Positions 8,661 through 18,492 of a stretch of 64,000 nt of DNA are shown here, piece after piece. The position numbers were made by a program, and so were the translations under genes. Numbering within the stretch: position 1 is the first letter of the stretch; each line of letters opens with the position of its first letter. The DNA comes from Alphaproteobacteria bacterium. GTDB lineage: Bacteria; Pseudomonadota; Alphaproteobacteria; Micavibrionales; Micavibrionaceae. The notes beneath the pieces are model-generated. The model was not told the origin of the DNA. It was given only the letters and a program-made list of their open reading frames with translations, and ran no database searches. Location of the stretch: positions 1,612,001-1,676,000 of the forward strand of contig CP065008.1 in the NCBI GenBank assembly GCA_016699735.1. The letters are read 5' to 3'.

Positions 8661-9622
8661 CGTTTATCCGCGCTCTGCTGATACCGCTTCTCAAAGGCGT
8701 CCCAGAGCTTCGCCTCCACGCAATCGCCGTAAAGCATATTCAGATCCTGCACGCCGGAGGGGCAGGTGACATTGATCTCCGTCAGGTACCCGCCGATGAC
8801 GTCTATCCCCGTAAACACCAGCCCCCGTTTGACCAGTTCCGGCCCGATGGTCTCACAGATATGCAGGTCTTTTTCATTCAGTTCGCACTTTTCCGCCCGC
8901 CCGCCCAGATATAGTCCGGCCCGCACCTCTTGCGCTCCGGGAACTCTCAGAAAACCTCCGGCAGGCTTACCGTCGATCAGGATGATCCGCTTGTCGCCTT
9001 CCGTCTTCACCTCGGGGATGTATTTCTGCGCGATAATCGCTTCCTTGTAAAACCGCCGGAACATATCGATCAGAGAGCTGAGGTTATCGCTGTCCCGATC
9101 GACATGGAAAACCAGTGACCCGCCATAATCGTAAAGCGGCTTGAGGATGATATCGCCATGCTGGGCGTAAAACTCCTTGATCGCTTCCCGGTCGGCAGTA
9201 ATCAGGGTCGGGGGGATCAAGCTCCTGAAATGCGTGACCAACAGCTTCTCCGGCGCGTTCCGCACCTCGAACGGGTCGTTGATGACCAGAGTTTTGGGGT
9301 AAAGGTGATCGAGGATATGGGTAGCGGTAACATAGTCCATGTCGAACGGCGGCTCTTGGCGCATCAGGACGATGTCCACGTCCTGCCGCAGATCAAGAAT
9401 AACCTCCTCGCCGATAGTATAGTAGTTATTCTTGTCCATCCGCGCATCGATAGACCGGGCCCGCGCCAGAACCCGCCCATCAAGCAGGGAAAGCTCGGAA
9501 GGCGTGTAATAATGAACAGGATACCCGCGCTTTCGGGCCTCCACGATCAGGGCAAAAGTGCTGTCCACATCGTGTTCAAACCCCTCGACGGGGTCCATCT
9601 GTACGGCGACGCGAAGGGTCAT
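8657..9622 (-). CDS. gshB: Glutathione synthetase
   Basis: Joins gamma-glutamylcysteine and glycine with ATP to make glutathione in the cytoplasm. The 321 residues show the prokaryotic GshB architecture: N-terminal domain with MRQEPPFDMDYVTATHIL and PKTLVINDPFEVRNAPEKL, the ATP-grasp region GDIILKPLYDYGG, RIILIDGKPAGGFLRVP with an A-loop, and the metal/substrate end FTGIDVIGGYLTEINVTCPSG. The ATG at 9622 gives MTLRVAVQMDP. It is transcribed divergently from the helicase gene at 9677 and is the first gene of a run with the 143-residue gene and hisI. Confidence 0.97.
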   Translation of the reverse strand: MTLRVAVQMDPVEGFEHDVDSTFALIVEARKRGYPVHYYTPSELSLLDGRVLARARSIDARMDKNNYYTIGEEVILDLRQDVDIVLMRQEPPFDMDYVTATHILDHLYPKTLVINDPFEVRNAPEKLLVTHFRSLIPPTLITADREAIKEFYAQHGDIILKPLYDYGGSLVFHVDRDSDNLSSLIDMFRRFYKEAIIAQKYIPEVKTEGDKRIILIDGKPAGGFLRVPGAQEVRAGLYLGGRAEKCELNEKDLHICETIGPELVKRGLVFTGIDVIGGYLTEINVTCPSGVQDLNMLYGDCVEAKLWDAFEKRYQQSADKR

Positions 9623-9676
9623 CGTTCGTTCTCGCTTGTTGCTTTTCTTACGTTTTTATACTAGCTCTGGGGGCGA

Positions 9677-11074
9677 ATGAAAATAACATACCCTTTAGGT
9701 TTGGGCAAAAGCATGAAATTTGAGGATCTGGGGCTGAACCCGAATGTGATGAAGGCGATAGCCGAGCGCGGCTATACGGAGCCGACTCCCATCCAGCAGC
9801 AGGCGATTCCCTATATCCTGATGAAAAGGGACGTGGTGGGACTGGCGCAGACCGGAACCGGAAAGACCGCCGGTTTTACCCTGCCCATGATCGAAATGCT
9901 GGCCGGAGGCAGGGCGAAGGCCCGGATGCCGAGATCGTTGGTCTTGTCCCCCACACGGGAACTCGCCGCCCAGACCGCAGAAAGTTTAGATACTTATGGT
10001 AAATATTCAAAGCTGACCAAAGCCTTGTTGATCGGCGGCTCCTCAATGGAGGAGCAGATCAAGATTCTCGAGCGCGGCGTGGACGTTCTCATCGCCACAC
10101 CGGGCCGCCTTCTCGATTTGTTCGGGCGCGGCAACATCCTCCTGAATGATATTAAGATTCTCGTCATCGACGAAGCCGACCGGATGCTCGATATGGGCTT
10201 CATCCCGGACATCGAGAAAATCTGCAGCCTTCTGCCGCCCTTGCGACAAACGCTTCTGTTTTCTGCAACAATGCCGCCGGAAATCAAAAGACTGACGGCG
10301 AAATTCCTCTCAAGCCCCAAGGAGGTAGCCGTCGCGCCGCCGGCAACGACGGCTTCGACTGTGGAGTTATTTCTGGCCAACGCCGCGCCGCGCCGGAAAA
10401 AGGAGCTTTTGCACGAAATTCTGGTCCATGAGCAAATCCGCAACGCCTTTATTTTCTGCAACCGCAAACGCGACGTCGATACGCTCGCGGCCTGGTTGAA
10501 AAAAAAGGACTATCATGCCTCGCCTCTTCACGGGGATATGGCGCAATCCCACCGCATGGAAACTTTGGCAAAATTCAAGGATGGCACGCTGCCCATCCTC
10601 GTCTGCAGCGACGTCGCGGCCCGCGGGCTGGATGTCATAGGCGTCTCTCATGTGTTCAACTATGACGTTCCGAACAACCCCGATGATTTCGTCCACCGCA
10701 TCGGACGGACGGGTAGGGCAGGGCTCACGGGCCGGGCTTGGACGATTGCGGCCCCTGAGGATGCAAAACTGGTTCAGGCGATCGAAAAGCATATCAAGGG
10801 AAAACTTAAGGTTTCCGACATCGGCGGTAAGTCTGACTCAGTTGCCGAAAAGGAAAGCAGGCCTGAGAAAAAACGTCAGGAAAAAAGGGATTTCGGTCAC
10901 AAAAAAGAGCGAGATCAGACAGACCGGAACAAAAAAATTCACCCTATTGAAAAAGCGAAAACCGAGAGCCGCCCCCCGCAGCCTCCAAGAAATATAGAAA
11001 CACAAAAGGAAGAGGACACGTCCTCCAGCGGTTTCGGGGAGGATATGCCCGCCTTCTTCAAAACACGAAAATAG
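9677..11074 (+). CDS. DEAD-box RNA helicase, RhlE-like
   Basis: An ATP-dependent RNA helicase for ribosome assembly or mRNA turnover. Motifs in order: Q motif (GYTEPTPIQQQAIP), Walker A AQTGTGKT, PTRELAAQ, TPGRLLDL, DEAD in VIDEADRMLDMGF, SAT in LLFSATMPPEI, then the second RecA domain with FIFCNRKRDVD, LHGDMAQSHR, VCSDVAARGLDV and HRIGRTGRAG. Residues from about 390 form a Lys/Arg/Glu-rich low-complexity tail that could bind RNA. The ATG at 9677 has GGGGG just upstream; ATG 9713 (MKFEDLGL) is the usual family start and an alternative. RhlE versus other DEAD subfamilies is not certain. Confidence 0.94.
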   Translation: MKITYPLGLGKSMKFEDLGLNPNVMKAIAERGYTEPTPIQQQAIPYILMKRDVVGLAQTGTGKTAGFTLPMIEMLAGGRAKARMPRSLVLSPTRELAAQTAESLDTYGKYSKLTKALLIGGSSMEEQIKILERGVDVLIATPGRLLDLFGRGNILLNDIKILVIDEADRMLDMGFIPDIEKICSLLPPLRQTLLFSATMPPEIKRLTAKFLSSPKEVAVAPPATTASTVELFLANAAPRRKKELLHEILVHEQIRNAFIFCNRKRDVDTLAAWLKKKDYHASPLHGDMAQSHRMETLAKFKDGTLPILVCSDVAARGLDVIGVSHVFNYDVPNNPDDFVHRIGRTGRAGLTGRAWTIAAPEDAKLVQAIEKHIKGKLKVSDIGGKSDSVAEKESRPEKKRQEKRDFGHKKERDQTDRNKKIHPIEKAKTESRPPQPPRNIETQKEEDTSSSGFGEDMPAFFKTRK

Positions 11075-11163
11075 TAACTATTTCAGTTTGATCCCCTTTA
11101 TCAGCCTTGACTTTCGGAGCCAGTCTTTCACTATGGGAAAGGTTGATTCACGCGTGTTTCTCA

Positions 11164-13416
11164 ATGGCTCTTCTTTCGTTTAACATAAAACAAATATACA
11201 AGGCGACACTTGTTGCCATTTTTGCACTGGCCATAATTTCGCCAACGGCAGCCTTCGCGGTGGACAGCCCAAGTGATTCCCCTGTCGCTCTGGATGCGGA
11301 CAGTCTCTCGCACGATCAGGCCGCGCAGACCGTCACCGCCTCTGGGAATGTGGTCATGGTTCAGGACGGACGGACCCTCAAGGCCGATAGGGTGGTCTAC
11401 GACCTCAAAGCCGATACGGTGATCGCTATTGGCCATGTCGAGTTTGTAGATGTCAACGGCGACCGCCACCTGGCCGAAAAAGTAAAATTCAACGACGCCA
11501 TGAAAAACGGCTTCGTCGAGGGGTTGAAAACGTTTCTGGCCGATGGCTCGCGTTTTACAGCGAAAAAGGGCAATCACGAGCGCGGCATCACGACGACGAT
11601 GTACGATGCCACCTACACCCCGTGCGAACCTTGTAAAAAAGATCCTGATCGTTCGCCCCTCTGGCAAATCCGGGCCTCCGAGGTCGAGCATGACAAATCC
11701 GATAAAACCATTTCTTATCAGAACGCCCGCTTTGAATGGATGGGCGTCCCGCTGGCCTACCTGCCGTATTTCGAGCATCCGGACGGCACAGAAAAACGCA
11801 AGAGCGGTTTCCTGACCCCCTCCGCAGGTTATAAAAGCGACTTGGGCATCTTTGTCGAAAGCCGCTACTATTGGGCCATCGCCCCGGAAAAGGATGCGAC
11901 CTTCGGTGTTATTGCCATGACCAGGCAGGCGCCCGTGGCGACCGGAGAATGGCGCCAGCGTTGGGAAGATGCTGAATTTAAGGCCGAAGGCAGTATGACC
12001 TATTCCGACTACGTTGACCGTGAGGAGGACGAAAGCGTTCGGCAGAACAAGGAATGGCGCGGCCATATTTTTGCCGATGCTCTCTGGAATATCAATCAGA
12101 AATGGCGGGCAGGGTCGGAAATCAATCTCACCTCCGACGATCAGTATTTACGCCAGTATGATTTCGAGACCGAGGATGACGACGTCCTTGAAAATCAGGT
12201 CTATCTGGAGCGGTTTTCAGGCCGTAATTATGCCGTGGGGCGCTTGTTAGGGTTTCAGGATTTGCGGGTGGATGAAGCCGAACTGATCGACCAGCCGGAC
12301 GTCCTGCCCGAAATTCAGGCAAGTTTTATGGGTGAACCCGGCGATATACCCGTTTTAGGCGGACGCTGGAGTCTTGAAGGTTCGGTCTTGGGCCTGCGCC
12401 GCGAGGCCGAGGACGGTCAGGACGTCAACCGCCTGGGTCTGGGTGTAGGATGGCAGAGGAGGTTGGTAACGGATTTTGGCTTGCTGTCAGTGATTAATGC
12501 CAACGCCCGTTCGGAAAGTTACTTCATTCAGGATCGTGATGATGCCACCAGCGACGGAGGTGAGACCCGTTCCTTTGCTTCACTGGACGCAAAGACCAGC
12601 TATCCCCTGACCCGCAACTTCGAGCGTTTTCAGGCGGTCATCGAGCCTGTCGCCTCCCTGACTCTGGCTCCGAATATCGATCAGGAAGACAAAATCCCGA
12701 ACGAGGACAGCCAGGACGTACAGATTGACGCCAGCAACCTCTTCGAACCCAACCGCTTTCCCGGTCTGGACAGGATCGAGGATCAATCGCACTTCACCTA
12801 TGGCTTAAGGACAGGGCTTTATGCTGACGATGGTAGCTACGGCGATGTCTTTTTCGGCCAGAGCCAGCGCTTTGAGGATGATGACAACCCCTTCGTAGCC
12901 GGGTCCGGCCTGAACGAAAAGGAATCGGACTTTGTTGGGCAAATTTCAGGGCGTTACAAACAGGATTACGCTCTCGATTACCGCTTCCAGCTGGCCAATG
13001 ACGACCTCTCCCCCCAGCGCCACGAGGTGGACGCCAGCGCCAGTTTCAATTCCTTCAGCCTGTCCACACGCTACCTGTTTGCCAAGTCTCTAGGGGGAAC
13101 CGATATTGTTGAAACCCGTGAGCAGATTGAAAACGCGGCCAGCTATTATATAAACGACGAATGGCGCATTCGCGGCGGCGCAAGGCACGATTTGGGCGAA
13201 GATCCGGGCTTAAGGCAAGCCAATATCGGAGTCGATTACTTCGGCCAGTGTTTTACATGGTCGGTGACCGGCCGCCGGAACTTGACCGAAGACAGTTCAG
13301 GCGACAACGGAACGGAAGTGCTCTTTAAAATCGGCTTGAAAAATCTGGGCGAATTTGAAGCCTCTGGTCTTAAGCTGTCTTCTGATAACGGCTCAGAGGA
13401 AAAAGAAGGCGAATAG
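11164..13416 (+). CDS. lptD: LPS-assembly outer membrane protein LptD
   Basis: The outer-membrane beta-barrel that inserts lipopolysaccharide into the outer leaflet. After a signal peptide ending in PTAAFA, the N-terminal beta-jellyroll (OstA/LptA-like) domain shows LDADSLSHDQ, TASGNVVMVQDGRTLKADRVVYDL and further repeats to about residue 150; a CEPCKK cysteine pair follows, then the barrel with GFLTPSAGYKSDLGIFVESRYYW and a C-terminal part rich in alternating strands. The C-terminal GVDYFGQCFTW carries the cysteine expected for interdomain disulphides. I chose ATG 11164 because it starts a clean signal sequence; the frame is open to 11107. No surA, pdxA or ksgA follows, unlike many relatives. 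Confidence 0.93.
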   Translation: MALLSFNIKQIYKATLVAIFALAIISPTAAFAVDSPSDSPVALDADSLSHDQAAQTVTASGNVVMVQDGRTLKADRVVYDLKADTVIAIGHVEFVDVNGDRHLAEKVKFNDAMKNGFVEGLKTFLADGSRFTAKKGNHERGITTTMYDATYTPCEPCKKDPDRSPLWQIRASEVEHDKSDKTISYQNARFEWMGVPLAYLPYFEHPDGTEKRKSGFLTPSAGYKSDLGIFVESRYYWAIAPEKDATFGVIAMTRQAPVATGEWRQRWEDAEFKAEGSMTYSDYVDREEDESVRQNKEWRGHIFADALWNINQKWRAGSEINLTSDDQYLRQYDFETEDDDVLENQVYLERFSGRNYAVGRLLGFQDLRVDEAELIDQPDVLPEIQASFMGEPGDIPVLGGRWSLEGSVLGLRREAEDGQDVNRLGLGVGWQRRLVTDFGLLSVINANARSESYFIQDRDDATSDGGETRSFASLDAKTSYPLTRNFERFQAVIEPVASLTLAPNIDQEDKIPNEDSQDVQIDASNLFEPNRFPGLDRIEDQSHFTYGLRTGLYADDGSYGDVFFGQSQRFEDDDNPFVAGSGLNEKESDFVGQISGRYKQDYALDYRFQLANDDLSPQRHEVDASASFNSFSLSTRYLFAKSLGGTDIVETREQIENAASYYINDEWRIRGGARHDLGEDPGLRQANIGVDYFGQCFTWSVTGRRNLTEDSSGDNGTEVLFKIGLKNLGEFEASGLKLSSDNGSEEKEGE

Positions 13417-13497
13417 ACAGAGTCTTGCCTTGTTCGCTAGCGGTTGATCCCATATATTTTTCCCTGAACCTGAAATCTGTGCTTCGGACCTGATCTA

Positions 13498-14223
13498 ATG
13501 GAAGTCAGCCCTTACAACCCTTACGATCGCTACCGCCGCCGTTCGGTCAGACGGACGCAAAGCGTTCTGAATATCGTCTTGGCGTGTGTCATCACGGGAG
13601 GTTTGGGGTTCTATCTGGGGCGTCTGCAGTCGGAACAGAGTTTAAAAACTCTATATAAGCAGAAAAACAGTTCTGAGACCCAAATAGAAGATTTGCAGGA
13701 CCAGTTAACGCGTTTAAGGGCCGAGGCCCAAACGGCCAATATCAAACTCCTTCAGGCGCATGAAAGTTTTAGCGAGGCTTTGCCGGAAGGGCCGATGCAG
13801 GAACTCACACTGCTTTTGAAGCAGCAGATTGAAGGGGGCGTGGATCCAAAGCGCATGGAAACTGTTCTGCGCTCCGTCCGCCCGCCTCAGAATTGCTCGG
13901 AACCGCAGACGAAACGCTTTGTACTCATGACGCCGGCCTATAACGGGCCGCAAAGTAAAATGACTACAAACGAAAAGGAGATAACCTTGACGGGAAGCGG
14001 AGAGTCGGCAAAAAATTCCAAGGGCAAGGCGGAGGCCTGGTTCGATGCGTCAAAATCGGTGACTTTGGTGTTTGAGACAAACGAAGGCGCCATACAGGAG
14101 AAAAAAAGCCACCTTCCCATCTATCACTCGATTATTCTGGGTGATAAGGAGTACCGCTTCACAATCGCCCAAGGTGAACAATCCTTCGCCAAGGTTACCT
14201 ACGATATCTGTGATTATCCCTGA
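13498..14223 (+). CDS. Hypothetical membrane-anchored coiled-coil protein
   Basis: A 241-residue protein with a basic N-terminus (YDRYRRRSVRRTQ), one membrane helix (about residues 23-42), then a coiled coil of roughly 45 residues (SSETQIEDLQDQLTRLRAEAQTANIKLL) and a C-terminal domain of predicted beta strands with cysteines at CSEPQ and YDICDYP. The layout suggests an inner-membrane protein with a periplasmic domain. It starts 81 bp after lptD on the same strand, so a role at the envelope is plausible but unproven. I do not recognise the family. Its stop lies 3 bp from the stop of the convergent YdbH-like gene. Confidence 0.8.
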   Translation: MEVSPYNPYDRYRRRSVRRTQSVLNIVLACVITGGLGFYLGRLQSEQSLKTLYKQKNSSETQIEDLQDQLTRLRAEAQTANIKLLQAHESFSEALPEGPMQELTLLLKQQIEGGVDPKRMETVLRSVRPPQNCSEPQTKRFVLMTPAYNGPQSKMTTNEKEITLTGSGESAKNSKGKAEAWFDASKSVTLVFETNEGAIQEKKSHLPIYHSIILGDKEYRFTIAQGEQSFAKVTYDICDYP

Positions 14224-14226
14224 TGC

Positions 14227-16233
14227 TTAATTTTTGATCGACTGGTACGCTTTTGTTGACAGCATATGCTCGATCAAGAACGAAGGCTGCGTCTCAATTT
14301 GCAGGTTGATCTCGATCGGTCTTTTATCCTTCAGGTCGGGGTTCGTCCCGCGCGAATTAAGGGTCATAAGGACACCTTTGGACACAGAACCATCCATGCG
14401 GAATTCAAAAAACTCATAATGATAGTTTTTGAGGGCCGTTCGCATCGCCTTCATTTGCGGATCATCCCCCGCAAACAGCATCTGCGAGATGCTGTCAGGC
14501 AGCATGATGACACCAGGGTCTTGGCTCTGGAGCAGCGCATCTTTGATTTCAAGAGTCTTGCCGCTTTTGATTAGGGGAATGACTCCTCCCATGCGCCCGT
14601 CAATTTTAAAAGTCGGCAGTGGCGTATCCGTAAAAAACTGGCGCAGACTGATATCGGAAACCTTGAGGGTTACCTGATCCGGTAATTCAAAGTCTTTGAG
14701 GGGTATACGGTCCGTCCGCACGGAGCCTCCATAAACAGTAAGGCTCGCGGCGGCGATTTCTCCCTGATCGGGGGGAACAAAACCCACACGCATACGCCCC
14801 TGATATTTAATAGATGGCTTGAGCGGCAAGTCAAATTTGAGATCGGCCAGAAACTTCAGTGGATCGCCCTCGGTCCTCTTTGCCTCCGAAACGCCCCCCC
14901 TCAAATTATAGAGGTGGAGCGGCCCATAACGCAGCGTCAAGCCTTTGATTTCAGCGGCGAAATCAGCCTTCGCCTCCGGTGGCGTTTTCTGCCCGTCCCA
15001 GGAAAAGGAGCAATTCGCCAGTAGCCCGTGATCAGACTCTTGCGCGGAAGGTTCAAGAGCTTCAGGCATAGCCAGCGATGTTTTCTCACACAAACCGGTT
15101 AGAACTTTGGTCTGCGGATTAAAAAGAAAAGACCCACGGACGCCGGATGTACGCTCAGGATTTTCTAGCGCCCACTCTCCGCTAAGAGCGTCCTCTTTCG
15201 CGGCATCGGCAAAAGAGAAGGTAACAGAAAGCGGAACATCACGAGGAAGAAGCGACGGCAAGGCCTGCTCGGGCGAAAGTAGTGTGTTCTTGGCAAGAAA
15301 ATCCCGCAAAAGCAGCAAATTTTGTGGAAGCAAACTGACCTCTTTGACAGACTGTCCCTGCTCGTCGGTCTTGAGCGTAGCTGTGAAGTCGATCGCCTCC
15401 GCCCCGATGGTCTTACCCTCCGCCTTGAAGGAAAGCCGATTGTCCTTACGCTCCAGGCTGATTTTGGTGTCATCCAAAGGAATAGACTCCCAATTCAGTG
15501 AAGCGGCAATGATTTCGGACGTAAGGCTCAAACTCTTACCAGCAGGAATTTCAAAGTTAAAACTTCCCGAGGACCGACTCATTTTCAGGCCTTCAAGTTC
15601 GATCTGTAAAGGTTCTGTTTTGATTGCAGCTTTAAGCGATCCGTCGGGAGTGACCGTTGCTGTTACTGTTCCTTCAAAGGAGAGTTTTTTTTGAGCGGTT
15701 TTCAATCGGCCGAGAATTTCAACTTCGCCGCCCTTTCCGGCCTTCTTGCGGATTTGCCCTTCGAATTCAATCTTTAGCCCGCCAAACTCTGGATGCAGAA
15801 GTTCAAGTGTTGCCCCCTCGACAATCACCGCCGGAGCGGGAATATCCTTAAAGCTTTTAAGAAAAGATAAGTCGTTGGTCCGTCCGGCCAGTGTAATGTC
15901 TAGCGAGGGCGAAATTTCCCCGGTCAGATGCAGCTTGCGTATTCTCAAGCTATCCGCCTGTCCCCCCTGCAGAAGAAAGCGCTCGGGGGAGTATCGGATT
16001 TCAAGCCCTTCGACGCCGCTGAAACTCTTGGGGTCAAGGGAGATATTGTTGAATGTGACGGCCCCGCTAGCGGGCGAGATGGACTCGAAACCGACGGATC
16101 TGAACCCAAGTCCCTGCAGCCCCTCAGCAAACCTGTCTTTTATATTGTCGGGGATGTACCAGTAAAGCGCATAGATATAAATCCCGCCGATAGACAGGGA
16201 CAGCAGAGCCAGAAGTACAAGAAATTTCCGCAT
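14227..16233 (-). CDS. YdbH-family (AsmA-like) envelope protein
   Basis: A 668-residue protein with a single N-terminal membrane anchor (about residues 4-26) and a long periplasmic part made of repeating beta-strand units, as in YdbH/TamB/AsmA-like proteins that bridge the envelope and are linked to phospholipid transport to the outer membrane. The C-terminal 180 residues match the YdbH domain style: KIDGRMGGVIPLIKSGKTLEIKDALLQS, MLPDSI, ALKNYHYEFFEFRMDGSV and LNSRGTNPDLKDKRPIEINLQIE. The ATG at 16233 starts MRKFLVLLALLSL. The family call rests on the C-terminal region; the transport role is known for E. coli relatives, inferred here. It is not followed by ynbE or ydbL in this window. Confidence 0.8.
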   Translation of the reverse strand: MRKFLVLLALLSLSIGGIYIYALYWYIPDNIKDRFAEGLQGLGFRSVGFESISPASGAVTFNNISLDPKSFSGVEGLEIRYSPERFLLQGGQADSLRIRKLHLTGEISPSLDITLAGRTNDLSFLKSFKDIPAPAVIVEGATLELLHPEFGGLKIEFEGQIRKKAGKGGEVEILGRLKTAQKKLSFEGTVTATVTPDGSLKAAIKTEPLQIELEGLKMSRSSGSFNFEIPAGKSLSLTSEIIAASLNWESIPLDDTKISLERKDNRLSFKAEGKTIGAEAIDFTATLKTDEQGQSVKEVSLLPQNLLLLRDFLAKNTLLSPEQALPSLLPRDVPLSVTFSFADAAKEDALSGEWALENPERTSGVRGSFLFNPQTKVLTGLCEKTSLAMPEALEPSAQESDHGLLANCSFSWDGQKTPPEAKADFAAEIKGLTLRYGPLHLYNLRGGVSEAKRTEGDPLKFLADLKFDLPLKPSIKYQGRMRVGFVPPDQGEIAAASLTVYGGSVRTDRIPLKDFELPDQVTLKVSDISLRQFFTDTPLPTFKIDGRMGGVIPLIKSGKTLEIKDALLQSQDPGVIMLPDSISQMLFAGDDPQMKAMRTALKNYHYEFFEFRMDGSVSKGVLMTLNSRGTNPDLKDKRPIEINLQIETQPSFLIEHMLSTKAYQSIKN

Positions 16234-16298
16234 AGATACGAAGATACAGCCTTATTCTTCGATTTCAAACTGCTAAAGTAACACGGTAACAAAAATCT

Positions 16299-18305
16299 TT
16301 AAATATCTATGTCTTCAACAAATTTTGCATGGCTTTGAATAAATTCGAAACGCGCCTCGGCATTATTCCCCATGAGGCGGGAGACAAGATCGTCAATCAG
16401 GGCCAGCGGATTCTGAGCCTCTTCATCCTGCGCCATCTCGGCTCCGATCCCCAGAGCCGAAGCGACATCGGGAAGCGTAACCCTAAGCAACATCCTGTTT
16501 TTTGGGTTCATCGTCGTATCTTTAAGGGTGCTGGCCATCATTTCCCCAAGACCCTTATAACGCTGAATCTCGACCTTTTTATCCTTGAAAGTCGAAGCAA
16601 GAAGCTCTTCTTTGTGAAGATCGTTATGGGCATAAACAACGGTCTTGCCGCTGGTGATCTGATAAAGCGGCGGCTGCGCCAAATAGAGATGTCCATTCTC
16701 GATCAGAGACCGCATCTGGTCGTAAAAGAACGTAATGAGCAAAGAAGCAATATGTGCGCCGTCCACATCGGCATCGGTCATAATGATAATCCGCTCATAG
16801 CGGAGCTTATCGAGCCTGAAATCCTTGCCCGAGCCGCAACCCAAAGCTTGGATCAAATCCTGAATCTGCTGGTTGGCGATAATTTTATCTTGTGTGGCGC
16901 TGACAACGTTCAAGATTTTGCCGCGCAGGGGCATGACCGCTTGCGTTTCCCGGTTTCGCGCCATTTTCGCTGTTCCGCCGGCGCTGTCGCCCTCGACAAT
17001 AAAAAGCTCAGTGTCATCGGAATTCGAGCGGCTGCAGTCCGCGAGTTTGCCGGGAAGCCGCAGACGTTGCGTTGCGGTTTTCCGGGCGGTCGCACGGTCA
17101 TTTTTGAGCTTCTGCCGTTCTTCTGCCCGGGCGATAAGGGATTCGATAAGCTTATTGCTCGACGCCGGATCGTTGGAGAGCCAATGATCGAAATGGTCCT
17201 TGATGGCTGTATCGACAAGGCGCGTGACTTCGGGCGTCGCCAGACGGTCTTTGGTCTGTCCCTGGAATTGCGGATTTTTGATAAAAACGGACAGGAGCAC
17301 ACCCGTTCCGGTCATGATATCGTCGGCCGTAATGATCGAGGCTTTTTTGACGCCGGTCATCTCGGCATAGGCACGAATCCCGCGCAACAAGGCAGCCCGT
17401 AACCCCGCCTCATGCGTCCCGCCTTGCGGAGTAGGGATCGTATTACAATAGGAATGGGAAAAACCTTCTTCTTCCTCGGTCCATCCGACGGCGAACTCAA
17501 CTTTTCCGGCTTTATCAGGAAGATTAATGTTTCCATAAAAAGCCTTGGGCGTAACCATCGGCGTATCTTTGAGGGAATAAGTCAGGAAATCGAGTAACCC
17601 GCTGGGAAACCTGAAGGATTCCTCCGCCTTGATCTTGCTGTCTGGCAGGAGCAGGGAGGGGTCGCACTTCCAGCGGACCTCGACACCGGAAAAAAGATAA
17701 GCCTTCGACCGCGCCATGGAATATAGCCAGGAAGGCTTGAACCGGAGTTTTGCGCCGAAAATTTCAGGATCGGGGTGGAAAGTCACCCGCGTTCCGCGGC
17801 GGTTTTGAACGCTTCCAACTTTTTCAAGCTTGCTTTTAGGGGTACCCCGGCTGTAGCTTTGTCGGAAAAGCGCCTTGTCACGTGCCACCTCAACCGTCAT
17901 CGTGTCCGAAAGCGCATTGACGACGGAAATACCCACCCCGTGCAGCCCCCCGGCAGTATTATAGACCTTATTGTTAAATTTTCCGCCGGAATGCAGAGTG
18001 GTCATAAGCACCTCCAGAGCCGACTTTTTGGGGAATTTCGGGTGGTTACCGACGGGAATACCGCGCCCGTTATCGGAAATTGTCAGGACATTATCAGGCT
18101 CCAAGTGGATTTCGATCCAGTCGGCATGGCCGGCCACGGCCTCGTCCATGGAATTATCCAGAATCTCCCCGGCCAGATGGTGCATCGCCCGCTCGTCCGT
18201 GCCGCCGATATACATCCCCGGCCGCTTGCGGACAGGCTCCAGTCCCTCAAGAACCTCGATATCCGAGGCGTCATACGAGACATTTTTTGGGTGAGTCTGA
18301 GGCAT
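16299..18305 (-). CDS. parE: DNA topoisomerase IV subunit B
   Basis: The ATPase subunit of topoisomerase IV, which decatenates daughter chromosomes. The GHKL ATPase region has LEGLEPVRKRPGMYIGG, EILDNSMDEAVAG, ISDNGRGIPVG and the glycine loop AGGLHGVGISVVNAL. The transducer follows, then the TOPRIM domain with FIVEGDSAGGTAKMARNRETQ, MPLRGKILNV and the metal-binding acidic run DADVDGAHI. The C-terminus ends RFEFIQSHAKFVEDIDI. The 668-residue length, and the lack of the long GyrB insertion, favour ParE over GyrB. parC is not in the window. An AT-rich gap of about 190 bp separates it from the divergent gene at 18493. Confidence 0.95.
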   Translation of the reverse strand: MPQTHPKNVSYDASDIEVLEGLEPVRKRPGMYIGGTDERAMHHLAGEILDNSMDEAVAGHADWIEIHLEPDNVLTISDNGRGIPVGNHPKFPKKSALEVLMTTLHSGGKFNNKVYNTAGGLHGVGISVVNALSDTMTVEVARDKALFRQSYSRGTPKSKLEKVGSVQNRRGTRVTFHPDPEIFGAKLRFKPSWLYSMARSKAYLFSGVEVRWKCDPSLLLPDSKIKAEESFRFPSGLLDFLTYSLKDTPMVTPKAFYGNINLPDKAGKVEFAVGWTEEEEGFSHSYCNTIPTPQGGTHEAGLRAALLRGIRAYAEMTGVKKASIITADDIMTGTGVLLSVFIKNPQFQGQTKDRLATPEVTRLVDTAIKDHFDHWLSNDPASSNKLIESLIARAEERQKLKNDRATARKTATQRLRLPGKLADCSRSNSDDTELFIVEGDSAGGTAKMARNRETQAVMPLRGKILNVVSATQDKIIANQQIQDLIQALGCGSGKDFRLDKLRYERIIIMTDADVDGAHIASLLITFFYDQMRSLIENGHLYLAQPPLYQITSGKTVVYAHNDLHKEELLASTFKDKKVEIQRYKGLGEMMASTLKDTTMNPKNRMLLRVTLPDVASALGIGAEMAQDEEAQNPLALIDDLVSRLMGNNAEARFEFIQSHAKFVEDIDI

Positions 18306-18492
18306 ATGTAAAGACGAACGCTCGCTACCGTAGTATGATAACCCACAACATGAATCAATTAACTAGCTATTATCATTCGATAAATCAAACGAATAAAAAA
18401 TAAAAAAACACAAAAAAAACTTTTTTCAATGATAGTCGGATATAATAGATTATAGAAGCTTAGGCCAGTGGGATATTTTATCGGAGAGAATC

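Noticed and set aside
16329..17402. A 357-codon open frame on the plus strand
   Set aside because: It lies wholly antisense to parE, whose motifs are complete; the protein has no recognisable pattern.
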